Assembly (NCBI RefSeq): GCF_018812025.1
Contig: NC_063045.1
Location: 56,013,457-56,077,456, forward strand
Direction: 5' to 3'
Origin: Megalobrama amblycephala
Taxonomy: Eukaryota > Chordata > Actinopteri > Cypriniformes > Xenocyprididae
Length of the DNA: 64,000 bases
A program made the translations under genes and the position numbers. Below are positions 49,501 to 58,831 of the stretch, piece after piece (the stretch's first letter is position 1; each line of letters starts with the position of its first letter). A model generated the notes under the pieces. The model was not told the origin of the DNA, did no database searches, and was given only the letters and a program-made list of their open reading frames with translations.

Positions 49501-51069
49501 GCTGTATTATCTAAAAATTCATGCAATAGATTTAAAAAGTTTTAATGTAAATTTAGAAAATTTAACTTTTGAATATTCCATACTCTCTTTTATTCAATGA
49601 AGGTGTGATATTAAAGGATAAGTTCACTTCAGAATTAAAATTTCCTGATAATTTACTGACCCCCATCTCATCCAAGATGTTTATGTCTTTCTTTCTTCTG
49701 TCAAAAAGAAATTAAGGTTTTTGAGGAAAACATTCCAGGATTTTTCTTAATATAGTGGACTTCACTGGGGTTCGACAGGTTGAAGGTCCAAATTACTGTT
49801 TCAGTGCAGCTTCAAAGGGCTCTACATGATCCCAGACAAGGAATAAGGGTCTTATCTTGCAAAACAATTGGTTATTTTATATATATAAAAAAAAAATCTA
49901 TACTTTTTAACCACAAATGCTCATCTTGCACTAGCTCTGTGATGTGCGCAATGCATTACGTAATCACGATGGAAAGGTAGGCAGAAGTACCGCGGTAGGG
50001 CGAAAAACTCCATCTCATTTTCTCCTCCAACTTCAAAATCGACATCATTGTTTTACCGTTTTTTGTAAAGGCCGTTTGACTTAGTCTTTGCACGTTCGCT
50101 TTGTAGACACTGGATCGGTACTTCCATCTACATCACGCGTGATCTTTCCAACATGATTACGTAATGCCTGCCGCATCGCAGAGCAGTGCAAGACGAGCAT
50201 TTGTGGTTAAAAAGCATATAAATTTTTTACATTTTTTTTAGAAAATGACTGATTGTTTCGCTAGATAAGACCCTTATTCCTCATCTGGGATCATGTAGAG
50301 CTCTTTGAAGCTACACTGAAACTGTAATTTGGACCTTCAACCTGTTGAACCCTATTGAAGTCCACTATATGGAGAAAAATCCTGGAATTTTCTCCTCAAA
50401 AAACGTAATTTCTTTTCGACTGAAGAAAGAAAGACAAACATCTTAGATGACATGGGGGAGAGTAAATTATCAGGAAATTTTAATTCTGAAGTGAACTAAT
50501 CCTTTAAAGGGCACCTATTATGCCCCTTTTTACAAGATGTAATATTGGTCTTGGGTGTCCCCAGAATGTATTTGTGAAGTTTCAGCACAAAATACCCCAC
50601 AGTTAATTTATTATAACCATTTGAAAATGTCATTTTTGGGGCCTGTTTTAAAAAGAGCTGTTTTGGTGTGTACCACCTTAAATATAAATGAGCTGCATAT
50701 CCCCGCCCTGCCTTTGGATGAGGGCGTAACTTGCATACCTATGGCAATAAACAGTCGGTAGAAACAGAATGGCTGAGAGTGAGAGACCCGCTGTTTTGTA
50801 TGGCATTCAGCCGTACATGTTTGAACCGGAATCAGACCCAGATGATGAAGAGACTCCGGCAGAAGAAACACAATTGAGAATGGAGCAGGACGTCTCTGAA
50901 TGGTTATTTGATACATTTATGTACTTATAGAGTTTTAATCGCGCCCCCTTTGCAATTATGGATGTGCAACACACACACTGTGATAACGTTCGCGCAATTT
51001 TTTGAAACTACAAACACAAATACTGTGATAACGTTTGCTAAGTAAACATACACAGTTTTTAATACAATA

Positions 51070-51143
<74 letters not shown>

Positions 51144-52052
51144 GTGTGGATACACACTATACAAACAAGGTTTAAATTATATACACAGACATTCTACGAC
51201 GACGACAACAACTTTAGACGCATTTGTTATTGAATTGGCTGACATCGACTGAAATGACCATTTGCTCAAAAACATTAAATACACTTACTTCTTCTGGAGG
51301 TGACGTTGGATCGCGAACAGTAGGCAACGATCCACACTTGAGGATTAACTTTGAAGCAAGACCTGCTTTGAATTGACCCTCGTTCTCAAAACAGTCAGTC
51401 AAAAAATGATTCGCGCAAACATAAACGTATTTTGGAATTTTGAGTGGCGCCTTTCTTACGTAAATAAAATCCATCCACTGCGTTTTCAGTGGCTCTGATG
51501 TCGGAAGTAAGTGAAAACTACTATATTCATTATTACATCCCACAACAGCACACTTATGTTTCTTAGGAGACATTACCGGCTGTCGTTGAAACAATGGAGG
51601 ATGGTTGACAGATCACCGAGGTCGGGGTCTATGCCAAAACCAGATTGTCAATCAAACCACGTGGGTGGGGCTTAGCGCAATTCTACATCACAGTGAGAGC
51701 AATCTTAGAACAGGGCGTTCTGAGACAGTGCTTATGAATTATTGAGATTGTAAAAAAAACACTGGGTGGATTTTTCTCATTCTAGGGTGGTTTTGCTCAC
51801 ACACTGCCAACACATTTATGGTCAAACACCATGTAAAAGTGAATTTTGCATAATAGGTGCCCTTTAAAAACATATAAATTTATGCATTATATTTTCTTCT
51901 TTGTTTCACATCTAGCGGATGACACAGAGATCACCTTTGACCCGGATGATATTATCACAGGGATCGAGATGATAGATGAGGGCTGGTGGAGGGGTTACAG
52001 TCCTGATGGTCACTACGGACTGTTTCCTGCTAATTATGTGGAGCTTCTTTAA
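40581..52052 (+). CDS. dbnl: Drebrin-like protein (mAbp1/HIP-55 family), complete, 15 coding exons
   Basis: Exons: 40581-40663, 41015-41070, 41201-41313, 41428-41502, 43634-43780, 43873-43950, 44033-44184, 45968-46022, 46114-46188, 48490-48598, 48711-48872, 48961-49023, 49104-49210, 49399-49483, 51916-52052. They join in frame to 498 residues. Seen: [12 protein letters not shown] start; ADF-H domain about residues 1-135 ([24 protein letters not shown]); charged R/E/K coiled coil about 185-265; Pro/Ser linker; tyrosine-rich segment EYSIYANV; C-terminal SH3 at 443-498 with ALYDY, GWWRGY and FPANYVELL. Known: the family binds F-actin through ADF-H and dynamin, WASP-type and other partners through SH3, linking cortical actin to endocytosis and signalling. 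It is longer than the 430-residue human protein, mainly in the linker. Intron 7 uses a GC donor. Introns 4, 7, 9 and 14 are expanded by transposons. Which teleost paralogue this is was not decided. Confidence 0.95.
41580..41696. mobile_element. Short foldback element with TATGGAAG ends
   Basis: TATGGAAGCTTCATTCTACC and the right end TAGTGGAAACAAGTGTCCATA are imperfect inverted copies. The element is bounded on both sides by CATTAG (41574-41579 and 41697-41702), a 6-bp duplication like that of the 20103-21091 element. 117 bp, in dbnl intron 4. Confidence 0.65.
41703..43563. mobile_element. Foldback element filled with an AAAGTCAGAATTGC tandem array
   Basis: The ends TATGGAAGCTTGTTTCCGCC and GGCGGAAACAAGCTTCCATA are near-perfect inverted copies, followed by A-rich/T-rich arms. 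Inside, a roughly 20-bp unit (AAAGTCAGAATTGCGAGTTA and variants) is repeated over about 1.6 kb in one orientation, with short inverted stretches near both ends. It fills most of dbnl intron 4. Apparent ORFs reading [11 protein letters not shown] are products of the repeat. Confidence 0.85.
44230..44665. mobile_element. Dispersed fish repeat, copy 1 (dbnl intron 7)
   Basis: It runs from CTAAAGTTTGGGGTCAG to CCCCAAACTTTTGAACGGT, inverted ends, through the word GAAGACTGGAGTAATGATGC. The same sequence in reverse is at 48036-48385. It is a common non-autonomous element type in fish; the superfamily is not settled here. Confidence 0.65.
44674..45886. mobile_element. hAT-type element, copy 1 (dbnl intron 7)
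   Basis: The ends CAGGGGTGTCCAA and TTGGACACCCCTG are perfect inverted repeats, with flanks GTGTAAAT and GTGTAACT (7 of 8 identical), an 8-bp hAT-type duplication. The interior, including TGTACGCTCGTTATTGCGGT, matches 56240-56700 in cox5b intron 3. A 91-codon frame inside is unrecognised and not conserved in the second copy. Confidence 0.8.
46442..48031 (-). mobile_element. Tc1/mariner transposon with about 200-bp terminal inverted repeats
   Basis: CAGGTGCTGGTCATATAATT at the left and its exact reverse complement at the right are each flanked by TA (46440-46441 and 48032-48033). The arms stay alignable for about 200 bp (to AATTTTCTGAGATACTGAAT). A decayed transposase lies between on the minus strand. 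About 1.59 kb, in dbnl intron 9. Confidence 0.95.
46730..47748 (-). pseudogene. Tc1-type transposase, inactivated by frameshifts and stops
   Basis: From 47748 the frame reads [15 protein letters not shown] and [20 protein letters not shown] (helix-turn-helix), then a stop at 47581. The coding signal then moves between frames, and from 47461 a 243-codon frame covers the catalytic domain: [34 protein letters not shown]. Known: Tc1 transposases use a DD34E triad. Here the second Asp is Glu (QQE in place of QQD), 34 residues before the final Glu. The C terminus ends at 46730. The protein cannot be made intact. Confidence 0.9.
48034..48400. mobile_element. Dispersed fish repeat, copy 2, interrupted by the Tc1 element
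   Basis: The sequence from TAAAAATGTAATTTATTCCT through GCATCATTACTCCAGTCTTC matches the reverse of 44230-44665. The left end is cut by the Tc1 element, and the AT-rich sequence just before 46440 (ATATATTTTCTATTTA) looks like its missing side, so Tc1 inserted into an older repeat. Confidence 0.6.
49611..50507. mobile_element. TTAA foldback element (dbnl intron 14)
   Basis: TTAAAGGATAAGTTCACTTC at the left is mirrored by GAAGTGAACTAATCCTTTAA at the right, and the arms match for about 250 bp (CATTCCAGGATTTTTC, GTTTCAGTGCAGCTTC). TTAA at 49611-49614 and 50504-50507. The same family recurs at 53512-54828 and 55056-55753. Confidence 0.9.
50769..50930 (+). CDS. Small acidic ORF inside the TTAA element
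   Basis: Fifty-three codons starting [20 protein letters not shown], with an acidic middle ([13 protein letters not shown]) and QDVSEW near the end. It resembles the N terminus of a multi-copy fish protein family often labelled P2X7-like; this is recollection of the family, not a search. It probably represents a first exon or a truncated gene captured by the transposon. There is no evidence of expression, and it lies on the dbnl sense strand within an intron. Confidence 0.4.
   Translation: MAESERPAVLYGIQPYMFEPESDPDDEETPAEETQLRMEQDVSEWLFDTFMYL
51214..51594 (-). CDS. THAP-type zinc-finger protein fragment encoded by the transposon
   Basis: An open frame of 126 codons. Seen: KCAVVGC (C15, C20), W40 in KTQWMDF, CANHF (C60, H63, F64) and a late GSLPTV near residue 90. 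This is the C2CH layout with the invariant Trp and Phe and an AVPTIF-like end expected of a THAP domain of 80-90 residues. Known: THAP domains bind DNA and occur in several transposase families and in host proteins derived from them. The internal start MSPKKHKC (residue 8, at 51573) is the more typical start. No catalytic domain follows; the frame ends 33 codons after the THAP end. It is antisense to dbnl. Confidence 0.7.
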   Translation of the reverse strand: MFQRQPVMSPKKHKCAVVGCNNEYSSFHLLPTSEPLKTQWMDFIYVRKAPLKIPKYVYVCANHFLTDCFENEGQFKAGLASKLILKCGSLPTVRDPTSPPEEVSVFNVFEQMVISVDVSQFNNKCV

Positions 52053-52184
52053 GTCTACAGTAACCAATCAGATGCAATACTATGTGACTAAATGATTGTG
52101 GTTTGCTAGTGTGCTTTAATGATGTTATGGGGCATTTGGAAAATCTGAAATTTCTTAAATTTGTACTTTATATAAATATTGTTC

Positions 52185-52190
52185 AATAAA
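52185..52190 (+). terminator. Polyadenylation signal of dbnl
   Basis: An AATAAA hexamer lies 133 bp after the dbnl stop codon, followed by a T-rich stretch. It is the first canonical signal downstream of the stop and lies well before the cox5b promoter. Confidence 0.7.
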
Positions 52191-52699
52191 AGTTTTATGT
52201 CTCTTTTATGTTCTTTTTATGTTTATTCAAATAAGCCAATCAAACAAAGCACGGAAAATAAACACCAGCATTGTAATCAATGAAAATATTCCCATAGTTA
52301 GGTGCAGCAAAACATATTGATTACTATCCTCACGAACATTTACCATGTTTCCACTAAAATTACAGTAATTAAACGTTAAGTACACCTACTTATCAGATAA
52401 TAAGGTACTGAATAATTACAGCACCAATGGTATTTACAAGGTAGGCTGATTTGAATAATTAAAAAAGGCCATCTTTTTTGCATCATTTTGCATTAGCCAC
52501 CAATGACTTAAAAAAATAACATTAAAGAATGATCTCAAAGTATAGGACATTTAAGGACTTCTCAAATTATTTTTTATAAATTACAATAAGAATAACCTTA
52601 GCAACTATGAAATTTGACCAAAATTACAATTAAAAAGTAACATTTTTGTCTCAAAGGCTTTTCTGTCCAATACTCATCGCTATCCACTTCACACCAAAG

Positions 52700-52809
52700 G
52701 GTATGGAATACATATGGTGATGACGTCTAACGCACGCGACGTGATAGTTACAAAAGCGCATCTTCGACGTCATCAGCCCGATTCTAGTAGTTTTGGGGAA
52801 GAGGAAGAC
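52700..52809 (+). promoter_or_regulatory. Probable cox5b promoter with two opposed CRE-like sites
   Basis: The 110 bp before the cox5b ATG is CG-rich against an AT-rich background. It contains TGACGTC at 52721-52727 and the inverted GACGTCA at 52766-52772, and purine stretches with GGAA cores just before the ATG. Known: mammalian COX genes are often driven by ETS/NRF-2, NRF-1 and CREB/ATF sites. That these sites work here is inference. Confidence 0.5.
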
Positions 52810-55800
52810 ATGGCCGCAAGGTTACTGCTGAGAACCGCCGTACGGGCCGCGACGACCTGCAGGCCGTCTCCAGTGGTCGCTCTGAGCAGAGGGATGGCGG
52901 CGGGAGGTCAGTCTTTTATCTCGGGCTGTTTTTAATAACCGAAACGCACAGCAGCATCATTTGAGAGCCAGTTTGAACGCGTGCCAAGGACGCGATGCCT
53001 TCCGCGGAGGTCGAGGCTCTTACCGCATCGGCAGTTTAAACAGGAAAACATTTGTTTAGTTATGATTTCTCATAGGATGTTATAAGAAATTGTGTTGTTT
53101 TAGTGTTTTAATGTGTGTTATTGAGATATGTTTGTGACGTTTTAAAGAAATAGTAGTTTTATATTGACAACTAGCAGATAGTCTTCAAACGCAATAAATG
53201 GACAAATGTGAATTGCTGGTCGGTAAGGGATTTTTTTTTTTTTTTTTTAAAGGTGTTTTAACCGAAATTTGACCCTTTTTTACGCAGGTATTCCCACTGA
53301 TGAAGAGCAGGCAACTGGACTCGAGAAGAAGATTATGCATGCTCTGAAAACAGGCTCAGTATGTATTCTTATGAACTGTCAAAACTGTCAAACTCAATGT
53401 TTTTGTCATTATTGTCCTCATGTTGATCCAAACCTACATGCTGTTAAATTCTCACAAAAAGTGAGTTTTGAAGAATATGTACATAGTTATTTCTATACAA
53501 CAACTTTTAGGTTAAAGAATTAGCTCACTTTCAAATTAAAATTTCCTGATCATTTACTCACCCACATGTCATCCAAGATGTTCATGTCCTTCTTTCTTCA
53601 GTCGAAAAAGAAAATAAGGTTTTTGATGAAAACATTCCAGGATTTTTCACTATATAGTGGACTTCAATGGACCCCAAACGGTTGAAGGTCAAAATTACAG
53701 TTTCAGTGCAGCTTCAAAGCGTTCTACACGATCCCAGACGAGAAATAAGGGTCTTATCTAGAGAAACCACCGCTCAGTTAAAAAAAAAAGAAAAAAAAAG
53801 AAAGATTTTATACGTTTTAACCATACATGCTCAATTTGAACTAGTTTGAACTAATGTTTGAACTAAATTCTCATATACAATATGCAAGTATATAACAATT
53901 AGTTCAAACTTTGACCTGTGGAGGGCAGTAATACACTTAGCAGTGTCTACACTGCCGGAATAATAGAGAAGAAGAGAGCTAGTTCAAGATGAGCATTTAT
54001 GGTTAAAACGTAAACCAATAAATACATTTTATTTTAATGTATATTAAAATAGAAAACCATTATTTTAAATTGTAGTTATATTTCACAATATTACCATTTT
54101 TTTCTGTATTTTTGATCAAATGTGCATGCTATGGACTGGGGGAATGCACAGTGCATGCAGGGGGTTTGGCCTCAATAGCCCTGCAGTAAGTACTATGCTG
54201 TGTGAATGTCAGGGTAAAAATTCAACTGAAATTAAAATTGCATTAAATCTTGTTGTTTTAACCAAAATTATGCTGCAAGATGTTTTTTTTTTCAACTACA
54301 TTTAAGTACCCTATTACAGGCTAACCTGCAATTTTGCAAATTCCCTGTTTATTCCCATTAATTCCTGTTAATTCCCATATATTCCTGTTAATTCCCATGG
54401 AAAGTTTCCAGCTTTGAAAATTCCTGGAATTTTGCAACCTTAGCAGTAATACACTTAGCAGCATCTACACTGTCGGAATTCTAATAGAGAAGAAGAAGAG
54501 AGCTAGTTCAAGATGAGCATTTATGGTTAAAACGTATATAATTTTTAAAATAATTTTTAGAAAATGAGTGATGGTTTCGCTAGATAAGACCCTTATTTCT
54601 CATCTGGGATCACATAGAATGCTTTGAAGCTGCAATGAAACTGTAATTTTGACCTTCATCCATTTGGGGTCCATTGAAGTCCACTATATGGAGAAAAATC
54701 CTGGAATGTTTTCATCAAAAACCTTAATTTCTTTTCGACTGAGGAAAGAAGGACATGATCATCTTGGATGACATGGGGGTGAGTAAATTATCAGGAAATT
54801 TAAATTCGAAAGTGAACTACTCCTTTAACACTCCAAAAAAAGACACAAGTTGTACGTTTGACTTTCAAATATGGTGCATTTTGATGGTCTCATGTTAGAT
54901 TAACGTCATTATGAAAGTACATTATGGTTCTCTTGTAAGAACTTGTAAGAAAGATGTTGTGACCATGGCTGGTACTATATTTGATATCAACAATCAAACT
55001 TAATAAAAATATAAAATAAAATACATTTATTTTTCTAGTATGGAAAATGGCAGCATTAAAGATTAGTCCACTTTTAAATACACTTTTCCTGATAAATTTA
55101 CTCACCCTCATGTCATCCAAGATGTTCATGTCTTTCTTTCGTCAGTCGAAAAGAAATTAAGGTTTTTGAGGAAAACATTCCAGGATTATTCTCCTTACAG
55201 TGGATTTCAATGGCTACCAACAGGTTGAAGGTCAAAATTACAGTTTCAGTGCAGCTTCAAGGGCTTTAAACGATACCAGATGAGTAATAAGGGTCTTATC
55301 TAGCGAATCAATCAGTCATTTTCGACCAAAATACTACCGTTTAGGCTTTATAAACAAAATATCGCCTTGACTACTTTCCGCTTCCGCATTCTTCATAACG
55401 CTTACGCTGATGTCTACGCCTTCCCTATTCAAGTTACGGAAAAAAAACGAAACAGGCGCTGCGTTCGTTCCATAAGTAGACTAGGGAAGGCGTAGGACAT
55501 TCAGCGTAAGCGTTATGAAGAATGCGGAAGCGGAAAGTTTAAAGCCCTTGAAGCTGCACTGAAACTGTAATTTTGACCTTCAATCTGTTGGTAGCCATTG
55601 AAATCCACTGTAAGGAGAATAATCCTGGAATGTTTTCCTCAAAAACCTTCATTTCTTTTCGACTGACGAAAGAAAGACATGAACATCTTGGATGACATGA
55701 GGGTGAGTAAATTTATCAGGAAAAGTGTATTTAAAAGTGGACTAGTCCTTTAAGGCTTCTTTTAGTGTGTGTTCCACAAAAAATACCAGTGTATATGTTT

Positions 55801-57198
55801 GAAACAACATGAGAGATGGTTACATGACCACATTTAAAAAATTTTTGGGTAAACTACTCATTTATATTGCACTTGGCTAAAGCTTTAATCCAAAGCAATT
55901 TGCATTGCATTCAAGATATACATTATTAGGTCATGCATTCCCTGGGAATCGAACCCACGACCTTGGCGTTGCCAGCGATATGCTCTATTTGTTTGCATTT
56001 CAAACAGACTGATTTGTAACATGTTTTTCCATCTCCCAGGATCCTTACAGCATGCTGAAGCCCAAGGAGTATGCAGGGTCAAAGTCGGACCCCCATCTTG
56101 TACCTTCCATCACCAACAAAAGAATTGTTGGCTGTGTCTGTAAGTTAAAACTCATGATTCTAGACCAGGGAAGGGCAACTTGTGTCCTGGAGAGTTTAGC
56201 TCCAATCCTGATCAAACCTGCCTGTAGCTTTTAAGACCTGTGTTCGAAATCACCCCCCATTTACTATTCTCTACATTAGTCCACTAAAATAGATCACTTT
56301 AAGGAGTGAATGAATTCGGACACTGAGTGTGCCAGAAGGGCTGCTGCTTTTGAATAGTTTGTGCTTGCTGTTTAATAATCATTTGAAACTTAGCAAGCTA
56401 GCAGCTCCAGTAGTAATGAAAAGATTTATCTTGAACTCTGTCAAGGAAACTACCAATAAACTTTAATACAACAATTTAATGACCAGTTAAAAAGGAATTT
56501 ATACCTGTATGATAATACGCTGTAGCCACATTGGACCAGCGGTTTGGAAAACAGATGGATGATTCAGCTACGGGCGCTGCCATCTGGTCAGACACGGGAA
56601 TTCATTCAGCGCGACCCTTGCAGTGCGTCATGGGTATTCTCTAGCCATTAAGTGTACATTGGTTGTACACTCGTTATTGCGGTGCATTATGGGATTGAAT
56701 CACTCATTCAAGAGACTCGGGCTGAATCCCAAATGGCACCCTAAACTCATGGTCTTCCTCTGAGTCCGTATGTTCGTGACGTAATGTCGCTTTGACTGCC
56801 GGGTAAAGTCCTCTGCGTAGCATCCACTATGGATTTGGACACCATTACAAATGGCTGTTCCCTCAAATAGTGCCCTAATTACGGTTATGGGTGTGATTTT
56901 GGACACAGCCAAGTAATCCTGAAGACAATGACTAGCTTGTTCAGGTGTGTTTGATTAGGGTTGACGCTAAACTCTGCAGGATAGTGGCCCTCCAGGACAG
57001 AAGCTGCCCATCTGTTCAAGACACTTCACCCGATAGTTCTTTTTTTTTGAGGTTGTATTAAGCACATGCTTGTGTGTCTGTCTAGGTGAGGAGGATAACA
57101 CCGCTGTGGTGTGGTTCTGGCTCCACGAGGGTGAAACCCAGCGCTGTCCCTCATGCGGCTCTCATTACAAGCTAGTGCCTCATGAGCTGCCTCACTGA
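52810..57198 (+). CDS. cox5b: Cytochrome c oxidase subunit 5B, mitochondrial, complete
   Basis: Four exons (52810-52906, 53288-53358, 56040-56139, 57086-57198) join in frame to 126 residues. Seen: an Arg-rich, acid-free presequence ([16 protein letters not shown]...LSRGMAA), then mature sequence [30 protein letters not shown] and the C-terminal domain. Zinc ligands are visible as C88 and C90 (GCVCEED) and C110 and C113 (RCPSCG); the protein ends HELPH. Known: COX5B is a nuclear-encoded, zinc-binding, matrix-side subunit of respiratory complex IV, needed for assembly and stability. Human COX5B is 129 residues, so this is full length. All splice sites are GT-AG. Intron 2 (2.7 kb) holds two foldback elements and a SINE; intron 3 holds a hAT-type repeat. 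The gene follows dbnl head to tail, about 760 bp apart. Confidence 0.97.
53512..54828. mobile_element. TTAA foldback element with enlarged centre (cox5b intron 2)
   Basis: Ends TTAAAGAATTAGCTCACTTT and AAGTGAACTACTCCTTTAA, TTAA at 53512-53515 and 54825-54828, and arms shared with 49611-50507. The centre (about 53830-54530) contains a duplicated GAGCTAGTTCAAGATGAGCA segment and foreign sequence, so it has grown by internal duplication or insertion. Confidence 0.8.
55056..55753. mobile_element. TTAA foldback element, compact copy (cox5b intron 2)
   Basis: TTAA at 55056-55059 and 55750-55753 with arms of the 49611 family. The palindrome continues close to the centre: CGCTTCCGCATTCTTCATAA near 55379 against TTATGAAGAATGCGGAAGCG near 55513. 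It could fold almost end to end. Confidence 0.9.
55860..55987 (-). mobile_element. tRNA-derived SINE fragment
   Basis: On the minus strand it contains a pol III B box GGGTTCGATTCCC (55944-55956) preceded by TAGAGCATATCGCTGGCAAC, and ends with CTTTGGATTAAAGC and GCCAAGTGCAATATAAA, the LINE-like tail typical of fish tRNA SINEs. It lies about 50 bp before the acceptor of cox5b exon 3. Confidence 0.75.
56160..57012. mobile_element. hAT-type element, copy 2 (cox5b intron 3)
   Basis: It begins CCAGGGAAGGGCAACTTGTG with AGAGTTTAGCTCCAATCCTG and ends with TGGCCCTCCAGGACAG and GCTGCCCATC. The interior aligns with 44800-45300 in order (TGTGCCAGAAGGGCTGC, TGAAAAGATTTATCTTGAAC, CTCGTTATTGCGGTGCATTA). 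Termini are more decayed than in copy 1. Confidence 0.7.
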
Positions 57199-57380
57199 GC
57201 TGCTGCCTCCAATGCAGCGTCGCATCCCAGAATTCCAGAGACGTGGTGACCTCATGTTTGTCTATTTGCAAAGAAGTACAGGGGATGTAACCTGTCCTCC
57301 TGATTTGGGACACAATATTTTAGCAGACAATTTCCGTAAATTATTGGAGTGTACATTTTGCGTTTGGTCCAGTTACACCT

Positions 57381-57386
57381 AATAAA
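57381..57386 (+). terminator. Polyadenylation signal of cox5b
   Basis: An AATAAA hexamer 183 bp after the cox5b stop codon, followed by a T-rich run. It is the only canonical signal close to the stop. Confidence 0.7.
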
Positions 57387-57399
57387 ATGCTTACTCTGA

Positions 57400-58800
57400 C
57401 TTTGTCTTTGCCTCTTGTATTTTAATTCAGGTTAATTAACTTCTCTGTGTACTACTGGCCAAAAGTGTGGACACACTTGACTAGATTTTTTTTTCTTGAG
57501 ACCTTAAAAACCTTTAGATTGAAAGGCTTAATATAAATTGTGCTTTTGTATGAATGTTTACAAAACTAGTTTTTTTTTTTTTTTAAATTTGACTTGTGCT
57601 TAATCATTTTCTATTTTCATTTTAGTCATTTTGTAGTTTCTATTAGTTTTAGTTGTTTATTTCTGTTTTGCTTTATTTCAGTTTTAGTACTAAAAAATGT
57701 ATATAAAATGTATATACTTAAGTCTTTCATCTAAAATGTATATTTTAAGTATTGAAAACTGTCTAAATAGTCTTAGATTTAGTTTAGTATAAACTTTTGA
57801 CTGGCAGTTTATATAAATTTCATAATGTATTTTTGACCTTGGCCTCCCCTTTATCGATGAGACTATTTGTATTGCAGTTTTATTATTTAGGAGGTTGATG
57901 GTTCATGACACATGTCTAGCTTTAATTTACGCTTTGCATGTTAATTAAACTGCCCAAATCCTGTCTCATACGGTTTGCCATTTAGTGGTCTGACTTCCCA
58001 TTAGGAGGTTCAGCTGTTTGTTTCTGTATTTGTGATTTCGTCCTGTGTCCACAAGGGGTCATTTGTATGTAAGAATGAGAATTGAAGAGCCTTTGGGAAG
58101 AATGCCAACACAGGTGCCGTAAAACAATATTATGCTGTTACTTTTTCATTTCTCTATTCTTTTATTGCCTCATATCCAATATACAACTACATTATCTTAT
58201 TAAATCTGCTTTATATGTGTGAAATTATTGTGAAAAGCCTTCATACAGTTTCCTATGCTGTATATAGTTTCCATATTGTTATTTCCATATAGTGTTTAAG
58301 TCTTATAGTTTCTGGTTCTTAATCTACTACTGCAAGTGATAATGCACAATGTATTTTCTTAATAGTATTATATAATAGTATATAGTTATATTAATAGTAT
58401 ATATTGTTTTCTTAATATTCATATATTGTTACATTTTCAGGTAATTAAAATGCAGATTGCACATTACTGGTTTACATCTATATGTCTAGGCTAATATTCA
58501 ATCTTTTAGAATGGCTGAGAAAATTGGCTTTTAAGGCTGCTCTTCAAATGACCAAAAAAGACACTTTAGTCTTGATTAGCAAATGGTTATTAGCATAATG
58601 GAATTCATCAACATGAATTTCCAAGCTGTCATTTCAGGCTCTCTCCTGTTTACTGCATCTACCTACAGTATGTTCGTTTAATAAGCATTGCAGGCACACA
58701 TAAATTTGTTTATATCTTTGAAAGTCATTATAATCAATTCATCACAAGATTTTTTTTTCTTTCATGAATGTGGAAAATGCCCTTAGTGGGTAATTTATGT

Positions 58801-58831
<31 letters not shown>

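Larger units (their letters stand above)
50504..51867. mobile_element. TTAA-flanked transposon carrying a THAP-type ORF (dbnl intron 14)
   Basis: TTAA (50504-50507) plus AGGGCACCTATTATGC is mirrored by GCATAATAGGTGCCCT plus TTAA (51864-51867). The subterminal sequence matches the elements at 26211 and 28743. Unlike them it keeps two opposed ORFs. TTAA duplication plus AGG ends fit Kolobok or piggyBac superfamilies; Kolobok is my preference, not proven. A poly-A/(TA)n tract (about 51074-51141) lies between the two ORFs. Confidence 0.8.

Noticed and set aside
55940..55990. Possible tRNA gene around the B box
   Set aside because: No full cloverleaf or proper A-box spacing is visible, and the LINE-like tail follows; a SINE explains it.
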